Origin: Owenia fusiformis
Lineage: Eukaryota; Annelida; Polychaeta; Sabellida; Oweniidae
Length of the DNA: 64,000 nt
Assembly (NCBI GenBank): GCA_903813345.2
Contig: CAIIXF020000010.1
Coordinates: 248,001 to 312,000, forward strand
Reading direction: 5' to 3'
Shown here piece by piece: positions 1 through 13,300 of this stretch; the first letter of the stretch is position 1, and every line of letters begins with the position of its first letter. Below the pieces are notes generated by a model that saw only the letters and a program-made list of their open reading frames with translations, did no database searches and was not told where the DNA came from. Position numbers and translations under genes: made by a program.

Positions 1-199
1 CGTCTGCATTTGATTTAGCCCCTCACAAACCCTTGATAAAAAACATAAAGCATACGGATGTAACGATAAAACCATTGATGACTTCCTATCTTTAAGACGG
101 AAGGGTAAGGGCGTATAAATAATTGCCTTTTCGATTGGTCCTTTCATCCAGAATTAACCTGTAATAACAACAATCTGTTCATTAATCCAAACAAACCCC

Positions 200-712
200 A
201 TTCAATATAAATGCTGGTGTCTCCAAGGTTCAGTTCTGGGTCCCCTACTATTTTTAATATATATTAACGATCTACCTGACAACTTAAACTTAAAAGGTCT
301 GAACAATCCAAATCAATGGCGGATGCAATTTAAAGCCCAAAAAGTGCTGACTTAATATATTATAGTCAAAGAACCCAATTTGCAGCTCGACTGTCTTTAA
401 CCTTAGGAAATGGCCAAATACCAATGACAGATACCCACAAACACTTCGGAATAGTGTTAGATTAATACCTAAACTTTAATACCCACATTGACCAACTGAT
501 TAAAAAACTGACCATTTTAATGAGACCGCTGAATGCTCTTAGTAAAAAGTTATCAATCAAACATCTCGAAACAATTTATAATGCTTACTTCATACCCCAC
601 TTAGATTACTGTGACATAATTTACAATAAAGCACCAGCTCTTAAGCTCCAAGCTATTGAAAATCTGTACTATATAGCAGCCTGCGTAGTTTCAGGTGCTA
701 TCCATGGGTAAA
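200..712 (+). mobile_element. Decayed CR1/L2-like LINE, reverse-transcriptase fragment
   Basis: A remnant of a non-LTR retrotransposon ORF2. From about 215 the plus strand reads like the RT palm block normally written GVPQGSVLGPLLF-IYINDLP, but in broken frames. At 430-712 follows the RT thumb region, with a short open stretch (520-711) containing LETIYNAYFIPHLDYCDIIY, typical of the block after the RT domain in CR1, L2 and jockey-type LINEs. Endonuclease and N-terminal RT are not seen; the fragment may start before the window. Homology stops before repeat B begins at about 818. It is a different lineage from the intact LINE at 48226-53983, whose equivalent block reads GVKQGCVLSTTLF. Clade is by motif only. 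Confidence 0.8.
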
Positions 713-817
713 ACACCGATAAGGTACTTTCTTCTCTAAACTTGAAAAAATTGGCATCAAGAAACGATGAGCACTTAAAGAGATGCTAATACGACTTCTC
801 CGTGGCATTTTTTCTTT

Positions 818-1590
818 ATTCCTTTTTGTTTTGAATTTTTTACACCATAACTTTAACTAACTACTCAATATGCAACTTTTCACCACGTAGAATTTTAAAA
901 TATTGAGTTTGAAACTTCCATTTTTACAATGGAGCTCAATGGGAAAAACGCGATTTTCTTGAATTTGACAGATATAATAAATGTTGGTAAGACGAAATGT
1001 GTGAAGAAAAATGAAGAAAATTCACCGTCCTGGTTACACAAAATATAGAAAAACATGAAATAATCATAAAAACCTGTAAAATAGATTGAAGGGGGTGATA
1101 TTCATTTGTAATGTTCCTTTCACTACTACAGGGTAACCATAGATTTGGTAATGGTTTACTAATTTTAGAAGCATATCTTCCAACATGTGTATCAAGCACA
1201 AGTAATACAATAAGTAAGTTATCATTAATTGGAATGGTATTATTGTATTCCTTAGCAATGATGACAAAAAGGTAAAATCGATCATATCACATACCAGTTC
1301 TTTTAGTTCCATCAAATCGATATATTAAACAATATAGCAGTAGATCTTCAAATTCAAGAATTCAGCTCGATTTAAGATAATAAATAAATTGCTAATCCCT
1401 TATAACTGAAATATAATATTTTGGTATGCTCATTTTAGCTGCTGTAGTTTAGGTCACTTGATAAGATATCCAGTAACATGCTGTCACTAGAGACAAAACT
1501 TGACACTAAATAATCACTCGAAATAAACTATATGAATTCTTCATATTTTCTTCTTTTGTAATACATCCATTCTTAAGAATTAGCATTCAA
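818..1590. repeat. Repeat B, copy 1 (uninterrupted)
   Basis: About 770 bp that recur in three pieces at 47718-48225, 53984-54108 and 63785-64000. The pieces match in the same order and orientation, so this copy shows the sequence without the LINE and foldback insertions. Relative to copy 2 it lacks about 30 bp near 950 and about 30 bp near 1415. Short minus-strand open frames here resemble those in copy 2 over about 60 codons but drift out of frame with each other, so coding is doubtful. Family unknown. Confidence 0.85.
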
Positions 1591-2193
1591 AGCTTTTCAA
1601 TGCAATCATGAATTTAGTGATTTGATCCTTAAAATACATTTCGGGGGAATAGTTTGTCCACCTGTAGCCCTTAGGTGTAGCATATTTTTCTAGCCATATT
1701 TCCCTAGGCCAGCTGGAATACCTATTTCAGTGTGCAAGTTTAGCATTGTTTTCCCATTGATTATTTGAGTTCTCACGTCAATAACACATGGAAATAAAAA
1801 TGATAAGATGTCAAAAAGAGTAGTTTATTTTATTGTAAAAAATAAAAAAATAAAACAAGGTTTGGCCAGGAACGGAACAGGTGAAATCTTCGGGATATAT
1901 GAATTAATTAATTATAAGAAACATATTCATGTTTCTACAATTTAGAGTAACCCTGTGTATTATTTTACTGCACATGGTTATACCAGTGCAAAACATTACA
2001 AAAATATTATTTACTTATTATCATAATTCAATGTGACAATATCAGTCTTGTCTTCAAATTTGTCTATAATAGTTTGCCTGTAAGGTTGGGCAAGCCGTCT
2101 ATTAGGTTGATAGTATAAGATGTTGATTTTGCAACATGTTTATTTTTCAGTTTCAAGCAGGTTTTATTACATTCTGACCAATTGTATTTTCAG
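1591..2193. other. AT-rich intergenic or intronic sequence
   Basis: No gene or convincing repeat seen. The last 30 bases form a pyrimidine-rich run ending in TTTTCAG, treated as a possible splice acceptor for the next entry. Confidence 0.4.
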
Positions 2194-2650
2194 ACTTATT
2201 CAGAACAGCCAGATTATCAGATTCCACTCCGTACAGTGTCTCAACGAAAAAAACTACAATTAGTGCCATCCAGCTTAGAATGGGCTTCCACAAAGTATCC
2301 GAGTTGGGCAACCTATCTCTAAGAAATCAATTAGACTTGTGTATGGAGATATCAACTTTAGTGATGTAATGAATTGTAAAATTATTGAAATTTTGGCCCA
2401 TAATGTCTCAGTAGCAATTTCAGTATTTAACAGCCAGTGAAAACTTCTAAAAACCAATGGGAACATTTTTGGATGGGAAGGGGAGCAAGCATAGATACAA
2501 CTGAACATACTACGTTGATTTTGAATTGTGTAAATTCCTGTATTATATGTTGTTTATGTTTGCCGATAATGTAATTAAGTTAACAAAGACATATCTTTGT
2601 ATTTATATCGATATTTAGGAAAGATAAATAAATTAAAATTGTAAAGAAAA
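2194..2650 (+). CDS. Possible terminal exon of an unknown gene
   Basis: Sequence directly after a good acceptor (ATTGTATTTTCAG ending at 2193) is open for 42 codons to TAA at 2320-2322, reading TYSEQPDYQIPLRTVSQRKK at its start. An AATAAA polyadenylation signal lies at 2627-2632, which would give a 3' UTR of about 330 bases. Acceptor, short open frame and poly(A) signal in the right order are what a last exon looks like, but each can occur by chance in AT-rich DNA and the peptide is not recognised. No upstream exon was identified. Confidence 0.25.
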
Positions 2651-4710
2651 ATATAAGGTTGTTACCAGTCTTATTATTTCAAAAATATCTCACATATCGT
2701 TGGTAATTGCTTTATACTCAACATATGAAATTGTGTGATATTTGGCATTTGCTGGTTCATTTGTTTGCCAACAAGATTCCCAATGAGGCAACATTATTAC
2801 AACGACGGAACTCTGTGTCATGAAGGTGAATAATTCTTCGGATGATTAACCATTTAGAACTATTGAGTTTGTTGAATATCCCTTGGCTTATAGTGTCAAT
2901 TTGTTTGCTAAATATACATTTGATAATTCCAAGCAAACATCCTATTCTACAGTTATTGTTAATTTATATTCTAGAATAAAATATGTTTTACCGAGCAATT
3001 AAGTTTGCTGTTCTTGTGTCATATAAACCATCAATATTTTTCTACAAATACAAGTTATCTTTATGAAGTTTCAGAAATAGCATGAGTATATCCAATCTTC
3101 ATTCAACTAAGCCCCTGGTTGACCCGTCAAACGTGTACACAAGTTTGACTGAGCTTGACAAACAATTGGCTTCTGGGTCATTATGACTCTTAGCTTCCAC
3201 TCGGTTTAAAATCATTGTTATTCTTATTCAATAACCATGTGTTTCGGAAAAGATTGTATTATGTTTAGAATGATTAAGATGAGAAAACTACCGTAGAGTC
3301 ATTTACGAGAGCCCACCAGACTGTACGATAGTAGACATTCATTAAACGGTATAGTTGCAATTTTAATTGCCTCAAGAAGATTCGAACACTATTGCATTTT
3401 TCATTAGTGAAAAATTATATCATAAATAAAATGGGAAACTTTAATTGACATAAGGGTTTATTTCATTAATTGTACAAAATTGTAATCCTATGATATTGAG
3501 TGTAATTTAGTTTAGCATTTATCCTTATTTTCAATATCTTTTATACCCACTAAAAAGTATTCATTACACACATGTAATTTAAAATAGGTCTCTTAACATT
3601 TGGACAATATTCGTTGTCAATACTCAAATGGTAACAATTTACGTGAAGATCTTCTCATGACAGACAACAATTATTGTTATAAGTAAACAATAATAACATG
3701 GACATATAAACGATGTAATAATATAATATTTTTTGCTTAGGTTCCATAATTACGGAGCAAATAGGCCACATTTGCATGAACAATACAGTGTTTATGATTA
3801 TGAAGTTATAAAATGCAGCATGATCCATTTGATATGAAGAAACAAGGTAGCATAATGTATCTGAACCTTGAACTCTGCCATTTTGGATCCATAAAGGTAT
3901 TGCATACCTTGATATATATGACTTGTTTTCTTATGAACAAATCAACAAATCATTTTCTTTACAATATTTGCAGCTTAATGATTTTATTACGACTTAATGG
4001 GCTTGTTAGCTAAGATACGATCAGTACCTACTCGTATATATAAACTCATTAACTGGCCACGTAAATTGAAGACAGTGAAATTCAAATAGCTCTTATTCTG
4101 CGCATTTTGATGTCTCTAATGAACATTCTGTTGTATAAATCTTAGAACAACAATACCAGTGTATGAATAAAGGAATGCACTGGTTTAACATTGAACCCTG
4201 CAAGGGTTGAAATTACGCTTGTGAATAGATTTAGTGATGAGTTGGGTGGCCGGGAACCGACCGACCAATGCCGTTGTGGCGACCGACAATGGATGCTTGG
4301 AATTGCGTAATATGATGGTCATGATTAATGTAATTATAAATATCATGAACATATGCTATGAACTTTTTTTGTCTTGAACAAAGTGCCATATAGTAACTGT
4401 ATGAATTTACAGTTGACGGTCACCTAACTACTAAAGATAATTCGGAAACCTCCGGAGATCCTAGCAAAAACTCCCATATTGGATTTGAAAGAAAAAGCAT
4501 TCACTCGACAGACAATTACTTGATCGACAAAGAAGTACTCCAGCGTGCACAGATAGTGCAGCGGCAGTACTCAAATACGTGCACAGATAGATTGCTACCA
4601 TTTTGGGTAACTTTACTCTGTAGTGTTGTTTGAATCAGCATGTTGATTGTTGAAAGGAATCCATATATTTTTACTGGATATATCTAACAATCATTTTCTA
4701 CAAATTCCAG
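2651..4710. other. AT-rich sequence without recognised genes
   Basis: Nothing convincing on either strand. Short open frames (for example 3813-4013) have no family signature. A short inverted stretch, AACCCTGCAAGGGTT, lies near 4195. The last 20 bases are pyrimidine-rich and end in TTCCAG, a possible acceptor for the next entry. Confidence 0.4.
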
Positions 4711-4817
4711 GTAGCATCAAAATCGACCACCCTTTTTCTCTTAATAAGCAGTACACACTCATCGGAGGGCTTGCCCGACGCCTCGAGACAAGCCCCTGTG
4801 ATAATGATGAGTTACAA
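4711..4817 (+). CDS. Candidate internal coding exon, function unknown
   Basis: A 107-base segment clearly richer in G+C than its surroundings, preceded by TTTTCTACAAATTCCAG and followed by GTTTGT. It is open in frame with codons reading GSIKIDHPFSLNKQY, then TLIGGLARRLETSPCDNDEL. The base-composition jump that coincides with the splice signals is the main argument; the open frame runs on a little either side (4647-4853). The donor is weak, and the peptide matches no family I can name. It could instead be a repeat fragment. Confidence 0.35.
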
Positions 4818-6234
4818 GTTTGTATGTTTAACTTTATTTTTTTAACTTTATAGTGCCCTAACCCCTGGAATACAGAAGAAAGTTGGCATTGTGAATTCAA
4901 TCATTTTGCAGCATTACATCAAAAATAACATCTCCAAATGTAACCCGACAGTGTAAATAATTTAAAACTAGAACATGGGACTCAACACATTGGATATGTT
5001 AGTTTTCAATTTAGTACATGTTATCATAATGTTATCAACTCTTTTTGGGTCATATTGATATGATATCCACAAAATATATAAGATATCTTCTTATAAGCCA
5101 TACATCCATGTATGACATCTTTTTGTGTCAAAAACATTAAAACCAGTATATCTGAACACCTGGTTTATCCAAACAATGCACAATCTGAACACCTTTTAGG
5201 TTCCATCTTTTTCTCTCAACACCTAGAAATGTGAACAGTAATCTGTTGTTTCATAAAAAAGTGTTCTAATTACTGGTTTATGATATCTAAACTTTTGGAA
5301 ATACATCCCAATCGTTATGAGTCCTCTTTACTTGACCCATTAATTCATTTGAATCACATTAATAAAATGTCATAAAACTATGTGGTCAAAAGAACTATTG
5401 ACAATATTTTCACATTTCTTCAAAATCACTGATCTCCTGAATGCAAGAACCTTGACATTGAACACCTCCTAATCTAAACCGTTTAAGCCTGTCGCTAGTG
5501 TTCAGATTAGACAGGTGTCACTGTAATAGCACAATTTGGTTTTGACATGCTAAAGTCATCAATGCATCTTTCTTGGCAACCTTACATTTGTTATATGCAG
5601 TGAATACTGATATCCCCCTCCATCCCTGCCTTTGTATGTATGGCCAATACCATTGGGATCAGCAAATGGCATTTGAATATGGAGCTTGCGGTGTTTACAT
5701 TTTTTTTATATTTTTGTTTATTTTGGATTCACAGGATTCTGAATTTTAAAGAAATATGAACACTTTCTCAATAATTCTATTGGCCAAATATCTTCATATC
5801 TTCTGATTTAGATGAATTTAATGGTAATTTAAATTCCCAATTATGCCAAATAAGAAAAATAGACGCAAAAACAACTTGTTCTTGGTCAAATAGTTTATTG
5901 TACCTAACTAAACTAAAACAATATACTACAATATAAGTTACGTAATATTATATTCGTTAATTAATAGATGTTACGTAATAATACTACAGGAAATACATAT
6001 CATGATATTGCATTAAAGTAGTTACATAATAGCATGTATTACATACCTAGCGAAGCATTTGTATGGAAGTCAATGGGAAAGTTAGCGAGCTATATCCACC
6101 GATATTGCCCGATTACCCCGATATAGCCCGCTTACCTCGTTTTGATATTAGATTTCTTTAATAACCATGATAATATCATGACGTCACGTCATTGATGCAA
6201 AGTAACCATGGGAACAAAGGCATGTAATACATCA
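4818..6234. other. AT-rich sequence, no recognised gene
   Basis: Featureless apart from short palindromic runs around TTACGTAA near 5938-5990 and a CRE-like TGACGTCA near 6179 just before the hairpin. Confidence 0.4.
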
Positions 6235-6346
6235 GTTATGTCACTATGACGTGAAATATGCCTTCGTTCTTGCCCAAATATAGAGCCTCCCAAGGTCGGC
6301 CTATATTGGGAGAACTCAGGCATATTTCACGTCATAGTGACATAAC
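6235..6346. repeat. Perfect 29-bp inverted repeat (hairpin or short MITE)
   Basis: The arms 6235-6263 and 6318-6346 are exact reverse complements over 29 bases and contain CACTATGACGTGAAATATG. The 54-base spacer holds a second, slightly imperfect stem (CCCAAATATAG with CTATATTGGG). The whole can fold into one long hairpin. No clear target duplication was found, so a MITE origin is only likely. Confidence 0.75.
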
Positions 6347-8814
6347 CTCTAAATAATATTATGACCTCCCAATCCAGTTCACCCTTATTCAATTAAGGGT
6401 AATAACCCAAATTCAATTAAAGGTAATAATTTCCTATTGGATAAACAGGTAATCCTATGGTTTTGAAAACATATCGATTATATATGAATATTACTGTGCT
6501 TACTTATGAATATATCACTATCTACCCATAGTATATAATTATATGATTTTTAAAACCATATGATATTCATATACACATTACCCCTGAAATCTTAGATATT
6601 TAGGTTAGGTTTAGATATTTGGCCATGTTTTTTTATCAATTTAAAGCCAAACACCTTATATTTTCCTTCACCTACCAAGTTAGGCTAACATGATGTACTG
6701 TATATGGCCAAAAGTTATTTATCTCCACCTTCCAGCAAAATGGTGCCAGCATCTGATATAATATACCATCGAGCACATATCGCTAGTGTTTACATTATAT
6801 TTACAACATACGCTTCTTACACTTGTAGATTCAATGAAAATGTATTGATTAAGGTTTAAATGAATTTATTTAGTAGTCAAGTTATTAATGTTGACGGTTT
6901 TATTCCCAATAAAAAAGCTGCTCTATGTTTTCAGTATATTTGGTTTCGCACTTCGCTTTTGAATTATTTTGTAAAATACCAAAATTGTGACATCATTTAT
7001 GATTCAACCTATGTAACTTTTCCAAAAGTATATCAAAGGGTCAACAACAATCAGCAATGCTGTCGCCCTAATCCAAAAATGATAATATTCACAATGACCA
7101 TCAGGCTAAAACCATATGGCTAGTTGGCTGGTTTTGATCCCTATTACCCATTGCAACCATTAATGCCATCTGGATACGACTAAAAACGCTTGGAGTTTTT
7201 TGAAGTTATGGAAGATTTCAGCAAGGGGCGATTTTCAAGAGTTATTTGAAAATATTTTCAAAATGAATTTCTACACGGTTGACACAATTATTCTACATGT
7301 TATAAATTATTTGGAACCTAATGATATCAGAAAATATGAAATATAGGTTATCGAATTTTGTAGTCATCAGATAAGACAATGAACTCTATCTTTGATTTTT
7401 CCGTTTTTCTTTGATCTTCTCACTGGTTACCATCACATTTTTTTCTTTTAATCCCTGACCTTCCTACTGGTTATCATCGGATTTTTTTGGTGTTAAAAAT
7501 CAAAAACAATTTTTATCAAGAATGGAGTGAATAAGACCAAGTTTTTAAAGAACTCAATGATATCTAATTATTGTTAAAATTGTTTTATCTGTGGAAACCG
7601 AGAGAGTGATCAAAAATACAAATTAGTTAAAAATACGCCGGTAACAAAATCTTTTTTACGAAAATCTAAAATTCTTTCAATGTCTTTTAACACTTTCGGG
7701 TATAGTTCTGCATGATAATATGCATTTCTAAAAATTAAAAGTGAATCCATTGGGCAGATTATTATGAAACAAAATAAATGTAAATAAAAAAACTAAAATA
7801 AAATAGACCCTTGATCAAACCCTTGATTACTTCCATATACTTAAATTGATTGACTTGAGTATATTAACCAATTAATGACCAAAGTATGTTTTTCTATAAA
7901 GATAACTTTTCATAGTGAATTTCTAAATTTGATTTTTGATACAACTTTTGCTCATAAAAATACCCCTGTTAAACCCCGCCATAACTTACTAGAACCCCAA
8001 GGGATTTTGCTAAATTTGTAAAAAACAAATCAAGGACTGTCTATATCACTATTTCCAAGCATTGAAGACATAAGTTCTGCAACAGGACATAAAACCTTAA
8101 CGAAGCGTCTTTAGAAAGTTTTGCTTGATGGGCTTTAAAAATTCTGAATTTGGATGAACAATTGAACTGAGATCAATGGATTGCACGAGTTGAGTTATTT
8201 GTTCTCTTTGGGAAAATAACATTTGGAATACTTATTTTAGAGAAATTCACTTTTCCTTTCACTAATTGATACACTGAAACAAAAATAGGAATGAATTGAA
8301 ATTGTAGAAATATTACTTATTTGCCAAAATGAGGTCGACGAACTAACAATATATGTTGATTGATAATAAACCCTCAATTTCACCTAGTCAAATTGACTTT
8401 ATTTATAATCGTTTCTTTGCAATAATTTATCTTGATATGCTTTCATGGTCATACAATAATCGTAATCCAAAATGTAACAATCTAATAAAATTGTCTGTGA
8501 GGCTACATGGCATTTTAGTGGAATACGTTTTGATTAAAAACAATATCGAACAAACAATCCTATGCAATTGTATTTTTGTTTTCAACTACAATATCACTTC
8601 AAGCTGGTTATTTATGAGAAGATATCTTTTATTCGATTAAGAATGAAGACCACTAACTATTACAGGCAATCAGAGACAATATGCATTATGAATTAGTATG
8701 TTCATGACTGAAAAGTTGTTTTAGAGTCTTTAAAGGTGTTTGCTTATATTAATATCAAATAGTTTAATTCTTCATTAATTATATCAAACTTAGCATTTTC
8801 GGAATAAGTCAAGA
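6347..8814. other. AT-rich sequence, no recognised gene
   Basis: Open frames at 6860-7123 and 8353-8640 have no recognisable motif and the composition of their surroundings. Nothing else supported. Confidence 0.4.
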
Positions 8815-10300
8815 AGAAAGGGCAATAAGTCCTTTAATGATAATGTGCATCCCGGAATAACAGACCATATCACAAAACGTATTGTGACCGATTTTTTGAA
8901 AAACGGGCATAATTTAAACGTTTGGCATTCTAATATAAAAGTGATTCATTTGCACAATTTATCACATTAATATCTGAGAAACAATACACAACAACGATGC
9001 ACTGATTACATATTTTTTGTATTGATGAGGAAGATAACCTCAAACTTATAGCTTAGAAACCCAAATCATATACTTAAATTCATGTTGTATTATTTTCTGT
9101 TGCATTGTGTACTCCAAATTGTGAAATGGATTTTAGTTTTTGGTAATTGTTTGACCTCTGCTTATGACAGGCATATCTTCTGGATAAATGTATTATCTCA
9201 AAGAAACATATATACAACGAATATTAGTAAAGTCAATTTGACACGGTGATATCGAGGGTGGTATAACAACTTGTATATTAATAAACAGAACTCTTGACAA
9301 CTCAACAAAGTACGCGATTTTAAATGCATCTTGGATTAACATTTCTGCATGGCAAATAAAAATAACGGATATATTGTTTTCAAGTTAGATTAGATGTGAT
9401 CCGATCATTTCTTTTAAATCGGAAATGCTATCATTAAGCGTTTAATAAGAAATAATATATCTGTATGGCATTGTTTTAATATTGTATGAAACCTCGTCTG
9501 TGGTATAAGCAATTATTTCAGAATAACTGATCGCGACTAGCTACCGATCACCAGCGGGTATGTCAGCGAATGCAGTGCCTGTAAGTGTAATTACATTTTA
9601 CTGAGGAATTCAGAAAAGCTTGATATTGCTGAATGGACATCATGGATGCAAAGTGTCGTGTTATTTGTTGTTGAGTTATTTGGAGTAAGATCAAACAAAT
9701 ATACACATCGTTTGGGCCTATAAATTGCCCCGGGTATTTTATGTATACTCCCCTCAAGCATGACCTTAATAGTCTATGGTATGAAATCTCCAGGACGTCT
9801 AATAAAGGAGCTGGTAGAAGCACACTTTAGCGCAGCGATATTTGGCTAACCAAAATAACATACCTACATAATATGTTTCCTAATAATTTATATTATAACC
9901 ATTTAATTTACTCCCGGCTTTTAGGCTGAATTATTCCTGTCATTAGTAGAGAGGTAAAAACATTACCAAAAACTAAAATCTCTTTTCACGATTTTGGAGT
10001 ACACAATGCGACAGAAAATAATACAAACTGATTTTAAATGTATGGTTTAGATTTCTTAGCTATAAGTTTGGGGTTATTGTCACATCAATAGAAACAATTA
10101 TGTATAATCAGTGCATCGACGTTATGTTTTGTTCTCAGGTATTAATGAGATAAATGGTTCAAATGAATCCCTTTTATATTAGAATTACAAATGCTTACAT
10201 GATGCTAGTTTTTACAAAATGGGTCTCAATACGTTTTGTGATATGGACTGTTATCCTGCGTTGTACATTATAGATAAAGGAGGACTTATTGCGACTACAG
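8815..10300. mobile_element. Inverted-repeat element, ~350-bp arms
   Basis: Sequence at about 8815-9175 matches the reverse complement of about 9950-10300, judged by eye to be roughly 80% alike. Matching blocks include CCATATCACAAAACGTATTG (8868 and, inverted, near 10230) and GCATTGTGTACTCCAAA (near 9103 and inverted near 9990). The middle ~775 bp has a minus-strand open frame (9563-9823) with no family signature. Outer ends fade gradually, so the true termini and any target duplication are unresolved. Probably a non-autonomous DNA element. Confidence 0.7.
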
Positions 10301-10768
10301 CTAAAATTCTATTTCTCATAGTTAGATATTGCTCAGTTGCCTTTAAACAACCGTCAAAACTTGGTCGAATTCACGAATCTTTGAGAAAAATCGTTATCAT
10401 TATTGATTGATAATTTAATTTTTTATTATTGATGATAACCAGCAGTAAGGTCAAATATTCCACACAACAATTTCGATACATGTATTTACGTTTTTAATGT
10501 TGCTGCGCTTATATTATGTGCTACGGATCCTTCATATTCCGAATTCATACCGTGGACTATAATGTCCACCTGTGAGGTGAAGAACCTACTAGTGTTCCGA
10601 GGTGCTACTATTCATATTCCCATCGTATCGCAATTTGCAAATAACACCCATGATGACAACGCTCACGCCGGCTGAAATATGATTTTGTTTCAGATGTAAG
10701 AGGGTAATAGTGGATATACTTAATTTAAATATATTTTAGTGATGGCTTAAAAATATATTCTATGTGTA

Positions 10769-11647
10769 CAGAATGTCCCGAAAGTATGCCCCCCCCCCAC
10801 GGCAGTCATATACCAGTGTCGTCATAATATGCGTCATATTGTCATTCAAAGCATATCCAAAATTACATTGATTTGCCAAGTATCATGGTTCAACTCTCAA
10901 ATGGGAAAATAGTTACAGTCCTTTTAGAATTTAGTGTTTGGCCAAAATAATGTCCAATTTTTCTCCACATTTCTAGTCAATGTGTGCTCCTTTGGTCAGC
11001 AGCAATTTCTTTTGGATATGACCTTGAAAGCCCTTCACATAGGCCAAACAATAACTTTTGAAATGCCTGTAAATTGTTCACATTTGCGAGTTGAACCATG
11101 ATAATTTGCGAATTAATGTAACTTTGGATAAGCTTTAAAATGACATATAACGACGTGTAGCAAAAAGGTGGCGCATTTGTTTTTTAAGGGTATCGCGTGA
11201 ATGTAACTTTGATTCCCCGGATTATAAGATAATATTCTAATTAAAGTTATATATCATTTTAAAGCTGTTTCGATGACGTTTTTAGATCAACTACACTCCG
11301 TTCACGATTCTTGCGCGTTCTTTTTAAAAATAGTTTTTTACCAAAACATCTGGCAAATATCCCCTGTTGATACGTTACATTTTGAATTATTTTTCGTCGT
11401 TAAAAGCTCATTGATTTATAGCAAAAACGTTGATTTGTGCCTGTTGATGGCCTTGCGCCTTTTTTAATAGATCTCATACCTTAGATGCGTATCGTTTCAG
11501 AAAAAATCCCAGAAAACCTAGCATAATCTTCCATACCGTGCGCCTATCCATTTAGCAATTCAATAGTAAACTTTTTCTTGAAAAAATAAATATTATGACG
11601 ACACTGGTATATGTCTGCCTAGGGGGGCATACTTTCGGGACACCCTG
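10769..11647. mobile_element. Tc1/mariner-like non-autonomous element (879 bp)
   Basis: Left end CAGAATGTCCCGAAAGTATG and right end (inverted) CAGGGTGTCCCGAAAGTATG are terminal inverted repeats flanked by TA on both sides (10767-10768 and 11648-11649), the target site of the Tc1/mariner superfamily. The inverted homology runs about 65 bases inward, interrupted by a C-tract. Inside lies a second inverted pair: about 10845-10905 against about 11085-11145, each with a version of ATCATGGTTCAACTC. No transposase is recognised. Confidence 0.8.
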
Positions 11648-13300
11648 TACAGTACATGGTGTAGGAGTTCCTATGCAACATTTTGTACATAATTAATGGA
11701 CCCAATACCCGTGTGTAGTATTGTATGTCCTTATTTAGCACTGGTCAAATTAATGTGATTCTATTATAAACAACGTATATTATCACTGATGAAACATTTA
11801 ACCATATCAACAAGAAAAGCCTTGCTGGAATGATAATAAAAATAGTAAAATCAGAAAACTGTCAGTGGACTGATGTGCTACGTGAGGCGTTGTGTATTAT
11901 ATCGATTCATTTGGACAGTTTATAGTTGTAGAAATGGCCTTGGATATCATGCACTTACATCGCTATTAACGAATCCTTCGTTCGGATTGAGCACTGTTCT
12001 TAATCTAAACAGGGGATTAAAATAGAAATCACAACATGTTGGTGAATAAATAGATATAGACGTAGATTTGCAAATACATTTTTAGCCTAGCATTTTGATT
12101 TGATTTGTCTTGGTGGTTGATTCATTTAATTAAATTGGTTATGAATGGATGTGTCTATTTGTCACAAATTTGCTTAAAATAGTTCGACTCAAGCCTTTTT
12201 ACGGTAAAGAAATCGGTAGGGAAGTTGACATAAACACTCAAAAGAGAAATTTCAAAATTCAAAGGTTTTGTCAATTGCATCTCCTTCTTTTGGCAATGGT
12301 TCAGGTTAAGGAAATCCTACATAAAACTCCAAAGTTTCGAGTCGAAAAGAAAATTGTCTTTCAATAATTAAACTAGAAATAAGTGCGTCGCTAGGATTGC
12401 GCCTACCTATTTAAACCTTACTGAATCTACTTTCTCGCAAAACAAAAGTTTATTACCTTAAAGGAGCTGTATGAACTACATGTACTTGAACAATGGTACC
12501 AATACAGCACTGTTGGTTTTTAATAAGTGCTTTGCCCCTTGACTTCAACCCAAGTTAATGTTAGAAAAAGGGTTGTCTGACTAGTTGTCTGCAGGTTCTA
12601 CAACATGGTCATAGACACTGGCAAAATTTGGGCCCATTTTTTGATTTTAGGGGCTCGATATATTTTTGCCTCGCGAGCGTGGAATTGTTCTTGCTCTTAT
12701 GAACTCATTAGTTCAAAATCCATATCTAATTTTTGTTTGAAACAAAACCAGACTTTATTTAGTCCACAAAATATTACTAACTTTAAGACATTTTGAATTT
12801 TAAAATGTCATCATATGACAAACACATCAACGTAAACAAATTCAAATATGTGTATACACGTTCATCACAGGGCATTTGCGTAATGTTCAGATATCTATGA
12901 CAGTGACTGTGTCAGAGTATGATGATGAAATTACAATTCGCCTGTGTTTAATAGACATCTGACATTGTTTCAACAAGCTTATTTTCAACTTAGTTTGAAA
13001 ATTCACAGACCATCATTATAAAACGATATATCAACTCAACTGAACAAAACAGAAAGCTTCAGAAAACAGAAAACAGAAAACATTCAAGTTTATGAGTGTC
13101 TCATTCTTCGCTTCTCATCTTAGGCATACCCAAGATTCATTTTTCTGCTACAAGCGCTGTAGTAATGTTATTTAAAGAATTATGTTACGTCATCAATTAT
13201 AATAAAACATTATCAAAGCACGATATCTACTCGATATAGTTTCTAGATCCGATATAAATACTATTGATACCAATATCCCACACATTTATTTTATACTCAC
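11648..13300. other. AT-rich sequence, possible introns of the minus-strand gene
   Basis: No exon can be defended. A long pyrimidine tract on the minus strand (complement of 13040-13080) ends in TTGTTCAG at about 13040 and could be an acceptor downstream of 13301, but the frame closes after about 16 codons. The plus-strand open frame at 12149-12367 has no recognisable content. Confidence 0.35.
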
